Source: Antedon mediterranea
Lineage: Eukaryota > Echinodermata > Crinoidea > Comatulida > Antedonidae
Length of the DNA: 64,000 nt
Assembly (NCBI RefSeq): GCF_964355755.1
Contig: NC_092675.1
Location: 26,204,412 to 26,268,411 of the forward strand
Reading direction: 5' to 3'
Shown piece by piece: positions 24,401 to 37,300 of the stretch; position 1 is the stretch's first letter, and each line of letters starts with the position of its first letter. The position numbers were made by a program, and so were the translations under genes. The notes under the pieces are model-generated. The model was given only the letters and a program-made list of their open reading frames with translations. It was not told the DNA's origin and did not search any database.

Positions 24401-27400
24401 TACAGTACAAATACATGTTTCAGGAGGATACTTTATGTTAAAGGTGATAATTAGTTTAAATGTTACACCAATGAAATTTATTCAATTACCAGGTTGAAGT
24501 AGTCTTGTGGAAACACTACTATGTACTCATGTAGAACACAGTCAGTTCTACCAAGGTTAGAGGTGGGTGCCAACATTTGAGATAAGTGGAAACATGACCT
24601 TTTCAATAGTAAATTCATTACCAGCATTATAAATAAAATGTTAAAAAGATGAGAATGCAAGTAAATATTAGATTCATAGTCCTCATTATGCACAATGGTT
24701 TTCTACTATCACATTATTAAAATATAAAACAATCATATAGCCATTAATGAATTTACATGGAGGTCTATCCAAATAAATTTAAATAAAAAGGTCATAATAT
24801 GTCTTTGTCTCCAGTTCGTGGAAAATGAACAAAAAATATTCAAAATATCCTGCCAGTTTGCGTTCAGTACAACCTGCTTAGTTTTTAATACGATTACTGC
24901 TTTCTATACACTAAACTTTGATTTCTGCAAAAAAAAAAAAAATCTCTGTAATAATGTACTTTTTAATTACTGTAATAATCTAGGCATAGATTATGTTGAC
25001 CAGGCCAGTGAGAGGACGATCGACTGTACAGTACTACCATAAGTCCTCTAGGTGGATACAACTTATTTCTTGTCTACAAAGTGTACAGTAGTATGCTATT
25101 AGTACTATTATTAGATTAGGTAGTTGAGTAGTTTGGAGAGATACATCTATGTATAAGAGAGTACTTTATATTTATAGATATAATACCAATAGGTACCATG
25201 TATTGGGATGCAATTCAACAGTTATGAATAAAAAAAACTCTGTATGCTTTTTTCTGGCTGTGAAATATAAAATTGTTAAATGAAAAAGAAAATTTAGGGT
25301 GATCATCCCAGTATTTACAGTCTAAATTTGATCTTTATGCAACATTAGGCATAAACGATTTTTTAATTAACAGGTATAAAAGCAAATTAAAAGCCCTACG
25401 TACTCTGTATGTTGGAGGAAATAAGCATAAGTGCAAATAAATCCTTGACCACAGGATGTAATTCACTATTTGGAATCAGTAGTACACGACTGTGTTGGAC
25501 CATAATGTGGTCCAGGTTGACGGGCCAGGAATGATGGTAGTACCCAGTATACAGTGTAGTTTAGCCTCAAGGCAATACCATGTAGCTGGATTAGCTTGGA
25601 GAAATACACTAGAGATTTCATGAGATTTGGTGTGTGATGATTCAGTTTGATAATTAGCTGTGAAAAAAAATTGTTGAATTATGAAGAAAATATTGTAAAA
25701 TATAACAAGGAAGTTATACTATAGTATAATTAAGGGGTAACCGTAAACTCGTATCCAACCAAATAATTGGTTGATTTCCCGCTAGACTAGTAGGCCTAGC
25801 CTAGCTACAATATTCATTATGCCCTGCTAAAAAGGTAGATGAGCTACTAGACTAACGTAATTCGTATAATAATAACAATAATTGACTAGAAAGTCTAAAA
25901 GCGGCGTAAAACACCTATCCATTCTTGCATGGAAGTACGAAAACCTGCCTATGGTTGTACATCATTGTAAATTGTCAACACACACTGTGCTACAGACCGT
26001 GTACCGTGTGTTGAAAGTACAGCATTTATAGCAGACAGCAACGTGTATAACTTGCTATAGTTTTACAGATAGCACCTGTGGACAGTAGCAGAATCGGGTG
26101 GTAAAACAGTAATAATTATTTATTTAAAAACTGCTTGATTGTAAAGTTAATCATATTAAAATGTAATACTACTTTATTTTTTTTCAAAATAGCCATAATA
26201 ACGCCTGACAATTCTAAAAATACAGTAACTGTAAATGTTGGAGATGACGTCACAATTAGATTCTACACCGATTTCAACAATACTTTAGTGTGGAGGAAAG
26301 ATGGGTCTACTCCATTAAAGATTGGAACGGAAAAAAGCATGACCTTTAACCCAGTAGAGACCAGTGATGCTGGAGTTTACGAAATGCACCAGAGTGGTAC
26401 CCGAGAAGATCGTATGCATTCGTTTATCAAGTTGATTGTACGAGGTCAATAATCGCAAAAAATATAAAATAATAAAATGTGATCAGCACTTTTCACGAAT
26501 AAACATGTTTATATTATTTATATAAGAAAGTAAAATAAAATGAATTCAGATTTTTAAAAATAAGCGATATTTTATTATACATCAGGCCTATCCTAAATAA
26601 AGCCGTATAATAATAATAAATAAGTCAACATTAGGAATATTAGGCATTAGAGCTATACTTTTATAAAAAAGTAACGATTACCCGATGAATATTTCGGCCT
26701 AAATACATTTAAAAAAAAACCTCAGTTTTAATGACGATTTAAAAACCTACTAGGTCTAAGCAGGGATCTTCCTGGTCTAATGATCACAAATTTTGATTTC
26801 AAACTTTCCAGACTGAAGTTATGATGACTTGCTTTTTCTGTACTATTTTAGAGTGTCCTAATCACAAATGGGATCCACCTGACTGCACTGGTGACTGTGA
26901 ATACTGCTATAATGGAGGTATATGTGATGACAAAACTGGATTATGTATTTGTGCACCTGGATTTAAGGGAGCGACGTGTGAAATCGGTAAAAAGCATTTT
27001 AAAGTAAACATTCAATTCTCTGCTCTTCTATTATTATAGAAATAGTACCTTTAACGTATACTCAATAGCCTATAGGTTATTCATTCATTCAATCTTCTAT
27101 TTCGGAATCTCTAGTCCATAAAAAGTAAATTATGTATACATTTTTAAAAACCTGACTAATTACTACAAAACGAAGTGCTCTCAACCTGACCCTCTCATTG
27201 AATTTATCAACACAGACAACAGATGCATATGTTATTTTTTATGTATGCAGTTTGAGAAACAGGCAATAGTTTCTTGTTTATAGACAGGGACAACAACGAG
27301 TGCAGTAAACACCATATTATTGTCATTGATAAATTAAAAAGGGCTCAATACAGTATATGACATGGAAATAGATGTATAGTGTAAATAGTGTGGTATGAAT

Positions 27401-30400
27401 TAGGCCTTTTTTAGAATCTAAAAGCTACTTGTTAATCATATTAATGCAATACCATTGATTGTAGTATTTAATAATAATTATATGGCCAGGTTTTATTATT
27501 TATTAGCAAATAATACATTACACCTTACACCTTCCTTACGTAGAATGCGGAGGGAATAAACATGGTTGGAATTGTGAAAACATTTGTTCCAGTAAACTCG
27601 ATCTTAATAGGTGTAGATATTTTCAGTTTTGTTTACCTGATCCATATGGATGCAGCTGTGTTACCGGTTACAAAGGATTGAAATGCGATACAGGTAGAAA
27701 CAATCTTAAATTTACAAGACAATATTATTTTAAAATATAGTATAATGTATATTATTCGTTGCTATTTTAAGTACATTAATGGAAATCTACCACGTTTTAC
27801 TCCAAATTTGTTATTTCGATTTATAAAAAATACTTACACTTAACAGAATGCACACCAGGTACATTTGGTGCAGACTGTGCTCAAACTTGTCATTGTAAAC
27901 AAGGTGGTTGTGATCGATATACAGGAATATGCACTGACACTCAAGACTCGTCTTGTGCGTACCCATGGATGGGATCTAACTGCCAAAGTAAGACAGATTA
28001 AATAGGCATAAGCATTTGTAACAATTAGTTGTTTAAGATAGTAAAACTACCAGATTAGTTTGGATTTTTAACTTTATACACAGGCTTTCTCTGGGGTTCT
28101 TTTGCTAAATTCCATAGAAAAAAAATGTTTCTGTTCATTTTACCAACAGCAAACAAGCAACACCTAGTAGACCTATTATATTATAATATGTTTAAATCTG
28201 CTCTCAAAACTCACCTTTTTTCATCATTTCACTCTTTCTCTGCGATCTCGTTTCATATTAGAGGCCTACGTTACTTTCCAATTTTGTAGAGCGTTAACAT
28301 AAGTACACGGGAAACTATAGTTTTCAGTGATTTGTTGTTTGTTTTGTGTTTAGTTAAATTTATCAAATCAAGTAATTAGTAATCATTTAATTACGGAGAA
28401 GAATTATTCAAATTTTGTTCAATCGAAGATAGATAAATGGTAATGATAAATGAATTTGAATTTCACAAACTATTTTATTTTAAGTTAATAAATAAAATAT
28501 TTTATTTAACCAAGTTTAAATATAACAACAATAGTTGTATCTTTATTTACACAGGAATCCTCAATACAACATTTATATCAGCAAATAACGGCCATAGTAC
28601 AACTGCATCCTGTTCATTTTATTATGCTGATGCGTACAAAATTGAAGCAATTATTATGGTGATAAATGATGACATCACAGAAAATATCACAACACCGTTG
28701 GAAACAAAACGAGATGATCAAAATATATTGACACATACATTTTCTGTGATAGCTGATTATGATTCAGTATACATATGTGTAACTTTGCAAGGGGGTGTAT
28801 CAACCCAGAGTGTTATCTTCTCAGAAATATTTCGTAAGTAGATCAAACAAGGCCATATACATGGCTGCAGTCGCGTGCTCAAGTTAGTGTTTACCGACAC
28901 ACCGACCGACTGACCGACCAACCGACACAGTGAGCTGTAGAGTCGCGTTGCACGTGACTAAACATGCTTGAGTAGGCTTCAATATATATAGTAATATAAA
29001 AGGATTGAAAGAATAATCATTTTTTTCTTAAAAGGTTTACCTGTATATAACGATAGTCTAACGATACTTGACGTTTCAAGCTCCTTTATCGCCATTGAAT
29101 GGATGGCATGGAACAACACTACTGATGATGGAGATGGTCCAGTTGTTGGATACTTTTTATACCACAAACTGAGCAATACAAATGATTGGAAGAAGACATT
29201 TTATGAGAATTCTTTATCTGGCAATGTTAGTGAGTTGATGTGGGATACAGAATACACTTTTGGTGTTTCTGCTGTGAGACCTGGTGAAGGAGGAGAAGGG
29301 AAAATTGGAAACAAAGGACTCACAGCTAAAACTCTATGCGGAAGTAGGCCTATAATTAATTGATTACATCTCTTATTACTTATGATAATAAAAAGAACAT
29401 TCTATGTCGTTATTTTATAAAATGATGTACACATAATTCTACTGTAATACTATATATTCTTCTAATCTTGAATCGTACAATATTGAGGACTTTTGTTTCC
29501 ACGCGTTTAAGTCAAACATTTTTATGCGCACGCTCAGAAACATACATGAGAGTTATATTTATTTTCTTACATAATAGGCCTACACAGATTTACAGTATAA
29601 ACTTATCGTAGTTGTTTTTTTACAATACAGTATGCTAGGCATACTTTATGATTGATTAGGGCATACAATATTATTATTTTACCTTTTAAAAATACTAATC
29701 ACTAATAATTTAAACTAATCAATTTCACTGATAAAAGGCCTATTTACATATAAATCACATAGGCCTAATGATAATTATTTTACAGGGCCTTCTCCAGTTC
29801 AGAACGTGAAACACAGAGTTTTAACAACTGAATCTGAAAGTGTAGAAGTTACATGGATAGTAAGTAGGCCAATTATAACAATCTTCATTTTTAACGACAT
29901 TATCATGTCGTCTGTTAACATGACCACTACTTTGTTATACTTTTTTTACAATAGGCCCTACAGTTTAAAATGAATATATTACAAACTCTGGTATTTACCG
30001 TTTGAATAAAATGTGTAATAATATATACATGTTTATATAATATATACATATTCTAACATTTATTTTGCAATATCATTCATCAATTAGAATAAAAATATAT
30101 GTTGATCTTTTCAAGGGAATAGTCGATGTCCAATCATTAAAATGTTTCAGTAAAACATTTGTCTACAACGTTTACCTAAAGGTGGCCAACAATGAAGGGT
30201 ATCGTGAGGAGGTTTACCAGACTCATAGCAATCTACTTACTATCGATAATATTGCATTTTCTGACAGCTATGATATTTTAGTAACTGTGTCGAATAAGGA
30301 CAGCGAGAGTATATCTGTTAAGAGTTTAGCAGAACTAACAAATGGTAGGTAAAATAAAAACTTAAAGCTTAGTTTGTTAAATAACAATATTTTATAATCT

Positions 30401-32238
30401 TGGCATTTTTGTAATTGATTGTTTGTTATATAACGAGTTCAGTATACTAAAATGTATTCATTTCAGAATGTGAAAATACATGTAATTCTGGTGGCATAGT
30501 TGGTGGTACCTTGTTTGCAGGTGTTTGTATCGGTGTATTAAGTACTATTATGATATTGCTGGGGTAAGCTAGTAGAATTTTGAAAGTAATAAATATTGTT
30601 ATTGTTATGTTGTGTCCGTTGGTTATTTATCTTAATATATTATAAAATGAAATTACTTTTTAATAATAAAACTAATATACGTTTGCTTCTGATTCCAACA
30701 TGTTGGTCTAAATAAATCAGTTTTAATTGTCTGTGGATGAGATTTTTGTAACCTGTTTTATGTAGTAGAAAAAAAAGGAGAGTGACATGACTTCAGTTTC
30801 CGTTACAAATATAAAATATGAAATTAAAAGGTCTGTTTTTATTATAGTAGTAAATGTTTTGTTTCTGTTTTAAAGCAAACAACGTATACGTACAAATATG
30901 TGTAGGTCAGACTCTGGTGATGATCCACATGCTCAACACCAATCTGGTAATATTAATAATGATTCTTCATCAAGGTATCTATCAATTAATATTTATCTGT
31001 TATACTAAATGTTTAAAAAATATGAGTTTACTCTAGTTCTGTTTGGTGCTACTTTTATAATATTTAATTAATTGAAGTTATTACTTACTTAATTTTCTCG
31101 TATGCTTTTCTTTCAATTGAATTTGTCACATTAGGCTAAATAAGCTACTAATGAATTCAATGAAGTTTATTAACCCAAAATAAACAATAAGTACAATACT
31201 GAAACTCTGATAATAGAAAGCACAGTACAATTATCCTCAGTAATTGCAGTCAGTTATTTTGCCATGAGTTTAGTATTACGATACATACAAAAACAAAAAA
31301 AAAACATATAAATTTAATTTTCAAAAATTATTTTTTTTTTCCAAAGTGGTATAAATCAAGAAAGACCGAATTTAAGTAAGTCTGACGTTAAAACGTCAAA
31401 TGAGCTACATGTTTATTACGATTATGAAAATGAGGGTAACAATATAGAATATTCAACATGGTAAGTATAAATATGTGCATTGATCTAATTTATTTCACCA
31501 GAACACTAACCCAGTAAACATTTAACAAGTTTTGTAAAAACGAATTACAGTTATGTAGGTTTCAAAATAGTATGCTAATAGTATTATAATGTACTGCTAC
31601 AAAATACTAAAAATAGCACTTCAATAATATAACTGTAACTGCATATGTAGTCACTAGTAATGCTCCAGCAAGTTTATAGAGAACTTTGTATTTAGTTAAA
31701 GTTTCTTTTGTTTAATTGCCTAATTTGCATATTATTTTATCCAGCAGTTGTTTACTGCATTGAGCAGTCAGTTTCTTTTGTTCTTAGTTCTACTATAAGT
31801 TAGTTGTAGCTGTGCACCCAGTAAGGGCAGATCATGTTTTGTTACCAGCACACCATTTTATTTACCTGGAATTTACTTACATTCAGTGAATGCATTTATA
31901 TTTATGTTGCTTTAGATGTATCCTTATGTTGCTTTGGATTTATATTTATGTTGCTTTTCGATTGCCAGTATTCATATAAGGAAGATTCGATTAAAATCAT
32001 CCTGTTATACATAAAGAAGATTCAATTACAATCATTCTGTGTATCCTTTATTTATGTTCTGCGTAAACAAACTGCTCGCCAGCCAGCTACACTCGCCTAA
32101 TTGTTGTCGCAATTAAAATAACAATAATAGTGGGACTTTTAATGTTTCTATTATTTCATTTTCAGCGATAACCCAACTGAAGAAAGTGTTTATGCATTAC
32201 CTGATGATGATCCTGAAGAATCATTTTATGTAAATTAA
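21420..32238 (+). CDS. Tie-like kinase-less receptor, copy 3
   Basis: Exons: 21420-21468 (signal peptide), 21781-22068 (Ig1), 26193-26444 (Ig2), 26852-26986 (EGF1), 27544-27693 (EGF2), 27847-27987 (EGF3), 28555-28833 (Ig3), 29035-29343 (FN3-1), 29786-29859 and 30116-30344 (FN3-2), 30467-30563 (transmembrane, AGVCIG), 30876-30974, 31347-31460 and 32166-32238 (tail). This gives 762 codons with all phases consistent. EGF4 is absent and the EGF3-Ig3 intron holds no trace of it. The Ig1-Ig2 intron is stretched to 4.1 kb by a long-inverted-repeat element. The Ig2 donor is GTCAAT, weaker than the GTAAAA of the sister copies; reading through gives a stop two codons later. The first tail exon has lost its tyrosine (HQSGNI where others have HVYxNY). 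Remaining motifs are VYYDYENE, VYALP and terminal YVN. An AATAAA lies at 32680-32685. Confidence 0.86.
22114..26101. mobile_element. 4-kb element with very long terminal inverted repeats
   Basis: The sequence from 22114 (CCACCCGATTCTGCTACTG...) is the reverse complement of the sequence ending at 26101 (...CAGTAGCAGAATCGGGTGG). The arms are about 1.9 kb (22114-24011) and 1.2 kb (about 24929-26101) and surround a ~0.9-kb unique centre. The left arm has ~730 bp (about 22470-23200) that the right arm lacks. The element is flanked on both sides by TAAAA (22109-22113 and 26102-26106), a likely 5-bp target-site duplication. No transposase frame is visible, so it is probably a non-autonomous foldback-type DNA transposon. 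The class is not determined. The arms could pair as a very long hairpin in the pre-mRNA of copy 3. Confidence 0.8.
22470..23200. repeat. Segment unique to the left arm, rich in GTACGAGT motifs
   Basis: Contains several related words such as GTACGAGTYGGCATGGG in direct (about 22489 and 22877) and inverted (about 22958) order, and TACCAAATAATTGGT-like words at its edges. The right arm joins the two sides directly at CTCGTATCCAACCAAATAATTGG. The right arm probably lost this part by recombination between these short repeats, or the left arm gained it. Confidence 0.5.
28850..28962 (+). repeat. Dispersed repeat with (ACCG)n, copy A
   Basis: Contains GCTGCAGTCGCGTGCTCAAG, GTTAGTGTTTACCGAC, an ACCGACCGAC-type simple stretch, and CAGTGAGCTG followed by TAGAGTCGCGTTGCACGTGACTAA. 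The first part recurs at 43612-43692. GCGTGCTCAAG...GCACGTGAC hints at weak inverted ends. A short interspersed element of unknown class, in the Ig3-FN3 intron of copy 3. Confidence 0.6.
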
Positions 32239-34302
32239 TCGACATCCGTATAGGATGGTATTTACAAAACTGAGCAAAACACAATACGGTTAAATGTGTA
32301 TGCTGTAATTAATGGAAATGGAAATCATTGTTTGATTGCAGACAATGTTTATTTATGTGTGGGAAATCAGACTTTACTAAAATGACGATAATACGTATAT
32401 TATATATTGAGTAAGAAAAGATGGCGAACACGTTTATAATATAGATTGGTATATAATGGTTTAGTTAAAATATTAAAAACATTTAAATTAATAATTACTA
32501 TAATATATAATACTAATGTTTTTCTTTCTGTTTTTTTTTATTTAGGGACTTTATGTGAACAGTTCCATATTTTAGTTTTAATGTGATTCCCTAAAAAGTC
32601 ATCTGCTGTATATAATTTACCTATTCGATAAAATTCACATTTTTGCATTAGTTTCTGTTTTTCAATGACTTTCTTTCTGAATAAAATTTAAATTATTTGA
32701 AACATGTTATTATTAAAAATGTGTTTTATTTATAACATATTGTGTAAATAATTATGTATTGTGCTACATTATGGTGCAACTATAATCAGGGTACCTTGCG
32801 ATCTCTCCATGTATGCTACAATAATGGTTTAAGAATGTTGCTACAAAGGCCTCGACATTGCAGTGCCAGCCTTATGTTTACGGAATGTTGAATTCCTTCT
32901 TTTTATGAATTGTTATTTTAAGAAAATCAATATATGGCCTCTGATCGGTAGACTATGCAAGCGAAAATGTTTTTATATTATTATATGCAACGTCTTAGTT
33001 AAGTCGAAGATGATCTTTAGGTGGAATGCCATCCAGGTGGAATGCCATCCTGAGATGAGTAGTAGTAATCAGTTTTGTTTATTTTATTTCATTTATATGT
33101 AATTTTTACTTTCTATGGACCAGAGATTCCGAAATAAAAGATTGAATTAATGAATTATGAATGAGACGAACAAAAGGATAGGAGGAGAGAGAAAGTCGAA
33201 TTATCGTATATATTTTATTAGTGTATAAAAAAGAAAAGGTATTAGAAAGAAGTATAAGGAAGGTGGATTTATGAAAAGTATTTAACATTGAACAAAAGAG
33301 GAAAAATGATGTAATTCGTATTTCTTTGTTTTTGATTAATCATTATCATTATATTATCTACCAATATATTTATCTATTATTCTATTATTAAAAAATAAAA
33401 TATTCGACATTTATAAGCCTACTTAAGTGTTTGTTATTCTTATAATGGCTACTTACAAAGTGTTCATAGCAAAGAATGGCAAAAAGTTCACATGACTTCA
33501 GGAAGGTAAATATTTAAGTAAAAGATATTTAAATAAAAATATAAGTCCTAAAACCAGGCCTCTTTAATTATAATCAAAGCATTCGTACTTTTCTTTTCTT
33601 CTCTTTCAACTTTATTACCTCCCTTGGAATAGCATCAAACAAATATAAAAGAATTTAAATACAATGATAGTTTACTGCTGCTCGGTGAGTATTTGTTTGT
33701 TCGTTATTCTTTTGCAAATGTAGGCCTAAGATCACCCGTGAAATGTTTGGTAAACATGAGCCTTATTTCCTCTTTTGAGTCAATCAGCGGAACTATTAAG
33801 TATTGCTTTGCTAAATAGCATAATATCTTAAGTTCATTTGTGGTCATAATTTGCATAACAAATTAACTGTAAGTATTCACAATGTTAATTTTATCTTATA
33901 GTAATAATTATTTTTGTCTGATGTTCCCTTTTTTTATATATTCTGCCTTAATTACTGAAAAATGCAGATACCATGCATGGTACGGTACATTAAAAAAAAA
34001 AAAATTCCGTAATGTATTCCTATGTAAAGTAATATTGATGTTTTGTTGTATTTCGAGATTTTCTCGGTTTTATCTAATAAAATTGTTTAATCTTCAAGAA
34101 AAATTATCTAATCAGTAAGAGTTTAATTCCACTCTTCTCTGATTTAATGAAGATTCGTAATAAACAGAAATTCCGTGTTAAAAAAACAACGAAGAAAAGA
34201 AAGAAATATTGCATAATAGTCTTTGTTTTTCGTTCATTAAAAAAAAAGTAAAAATTATATTCGCCTCAATATTTCTCTTTTTATTTTCATTTCTAGAAAA
34301 GC
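32239..34302. other. Spacer between copies 3 and 4
   Basis: Holds the 3' UTR of copy 3 (AATAAA at 32680-32685) and then AT-rich DNA without a supportable gene. A short perfect repeat (GGTGGAATGCCATCC twice) lies at about 33019-33050. Just before 34303 the sequence TTTCATTTCTAGAAAAGC looks like a 3' splice site in the 5' UTR of copy 4. Confidence 0.5.
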
Positions 34303-37300
34303 ATGATTGTTATAGGCCTACTTCTGATCTTGCTTCAATGTTATTTCAGTTTGGGTAAGTTATGAATTTACTTGTAAAGGATTGATTATTTTGCAAGTGC
34401 ATTTATATAATATCTTTGAATAGATGTGTGTTTAGTGAGTTTTTGATGTAATTACAACAAAAATCATGTTTGTAAACCGATGATAACAAAAATACAATGT
34501 TAGAACAAATATGTATAAATAACTATATTTGAAAATTGATGAATTGATGATGAACCCACATAAGACAAAAACAATGTGAAGCTATTTATTAAATGATCTC
34601 CACTAAATAGGCCTAAATTGAAACAAGGCGTCATGGAAGAATTTGGCTTGAATCATAATGTTACACAACTAGGCTGTGTGAAATATTGGTTTATTTGTGA
34701 TGATGGATGTAATTATAGTGTAATTTAGAAAATATTACTAGGACACATTGCAAGATCCATCCATGTTCGGGTTCATTTATTAATTTCGTCTCAAAATCTG
34801 TAGCTTTCTATTGTATTATGTCATTGTTGTATTTTCCTATGTGTTTTGAGGCGGAATAAATGTGTTTACATTTCGTGTAAAAAACTTAATTTGAAATTAT
34901 TTGTATTTATATTCTCCTAAACGCCACGGCCCATTTGATGAATTTGAAAGTTTAAATGCAAGATTCTTTAAAAAATGTCCGTATTTATATGTGTGTATTA
35001 TACTGTAATATTTAACTATTTATTTTGTGATTCAGGAAATGATGGATATATAACAGTTTTGAATATAAATCCACAAACCAACAGTTACCAACTATACCAA
35101 TGTTACACTCCTACTACATTTACTAACTACAGTTTGAGTTACGGTAGATCATTTAAAGTCAAGAGTTGGGAAAGTATAAATGAAATGTCGTGGACCGACG
35201 TGCCGCGAGGTGATCGTAAGTATGTCGTTGATGAAGCAGTAGGCATGGGAGTATACTATTGTAAGATAGTAAAAGATGACGTCACTACAATTGTTCAAAC
35301 TATAAGAATACATGCAACTGGTAAGGAAATGAAATGAATAGCAATAAGTTAGTCACATGATGTTTGTTACGTTTATTCTACCACCGTACATTTTAGCACC
35401 TGGATTAATAGGCTCTATAGATCCGCTGACAAATATCTTTATATGTATTTATATGTGTGTATTATACTGTAATATTTAACTATTTATTTTGTGATTCAAG
35501 AAATGATGGATATATAAAAGTTTTGAATATAAATCCACAAACTGACAGTTAACAACTATACCAATGTTACACACCTACTACATTTACTAACATTGAATGG
35601 GTTTAATTAGACTTGCCCAAAGTCTGTATTCATTGTCTTTTTTATTTATTTATTTTTTTATTTCGATTTTTGTCTGAAAATATCCAAAGTAATATACGTA
35701 TGAAACGCAATATGTGCAAAAATATTTATTTTTTTACTAAAATTAAGACAAAACTCCGTCTGGAACCCAGACTAGGGTTTAATGCATATACATAAAAACA
35801 TACTAATAATGTTAACCGACCGACATATTGTTACTACAATCTAAGTTAGATTCTTTCAATACTTACGATTTAAACTCTAAGCAGACCTACGGTAGCTTAC
35901 GGTAGGTTTAGTTAAGATTAATAAAATTAATATTTGGATTTGACTATTTCTTTTATAAAGTTTAATAGATGAAAGTAATGTTTTAAGCAATTTTTAGATT
36001 TTTTGAAATAAAGTCTTTGTATTGAAATGTAACATATCTTATTTAACAGCCTTAATAACGCCCGAAGATTCTAAAAGCACAGTAACTGTAAATGTTGGTG
36101 ATGATATCACAATAGGATTCAACACAGATATAAACAATACTTTATTGTGGAGAAAAGATGGATCTAATGCAATTAAAATTGGAATGACGTGATGACGTTT
36201 AACAGGGTAAACACCAGCGATGCCGGGGTTTATGAGATGCATGAAAATGGTAAACGGGCAGATCGTAGGCATGCGTTTATCAAGTTGATTGTACGAGGTA
36301 TAGCTATATACAGTTAATGAAAATACTAGCGTAAATTGTAGGCCTACTACCAACGGCAAAATACTGATAATACCCTGATAAATATTATATACAAATTGTC
36401 TTCGTATGTTCATTGATACCTCTGACAGTGAGTATTTGTCTACTGTTTTTAAATGATAATGAAATCATAAAATTGTGTGCGATTTTTTTTTAGCCTGTCC
36501 ACGTCACAAATGGGGTCCACCTGACTGCACTGGCGATTGTGAATACTGCTATAATGGAGGCGTATGTGATGATAAAACAGGAATATGTATCTGTGCACCT
36601 GGATTTAAGGGACCCACGTGTGAAAATGGTAAGAACTTATTATATAAACTGAAATAAAATTGTTAGCACAACACAATAATTAAGAGGACACCTTTTTGTA
36701 CCATTGTAAAACTGTAAAACCAATAAAAAAATCAACTATAAATGTTTTGTTTGTTTATTCTTTTTTCTGCCTTTCTTTTAACATTTATTACGTAGAATGC
36801 GGTGCCAATACACATGGTTGGAATTGCGAAAATCGTTGTACTTCAAGGAATCTAGATTATGCGTGCAGAAACTATCAGTTTTGCTTACCTGACCCATATG
36901 GTTGTAGCTGTGTAAGCGGGTTTAAAGGCATTTCATGTGAAGCAGGTACACAGACGGTTTTAAATATTTTTTTAAAGAAGTAGTTTTTATTTTAAAGAAG
37001 TTAGGTCTAAAATATAATTAAAGTTCATTGTCATATACACGTCCATTTATATCCCGTATCTAACTACCATGCACTACTTTCATATATTTTCAATAACAAT
37101 ATTTTTTAACCTACTTCTATACCTTTTCTTTACTATTACCTCTTATTTTCTTTATGTATCTATTTTTCAGAATGTCCACCCGGTACATTTGGTGCAGATT
37201 GTGCTCAAACTTGTCATTGTAATAGAAGGTGTTGTGATCGATATACAGGACGATGCACTAGCATTGAAGATTCTTCTTGTACATTTCCATGGGCGGGATC

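Noticed and set aside
36039-36413. Minus-strand open frame of 124 codons at the Ig2 exon of copy 4
   Set aside because: Antisense shadow of the damaged Ig2 exon; similar shadows occur opposite Ig2 in copies 1 and 2.
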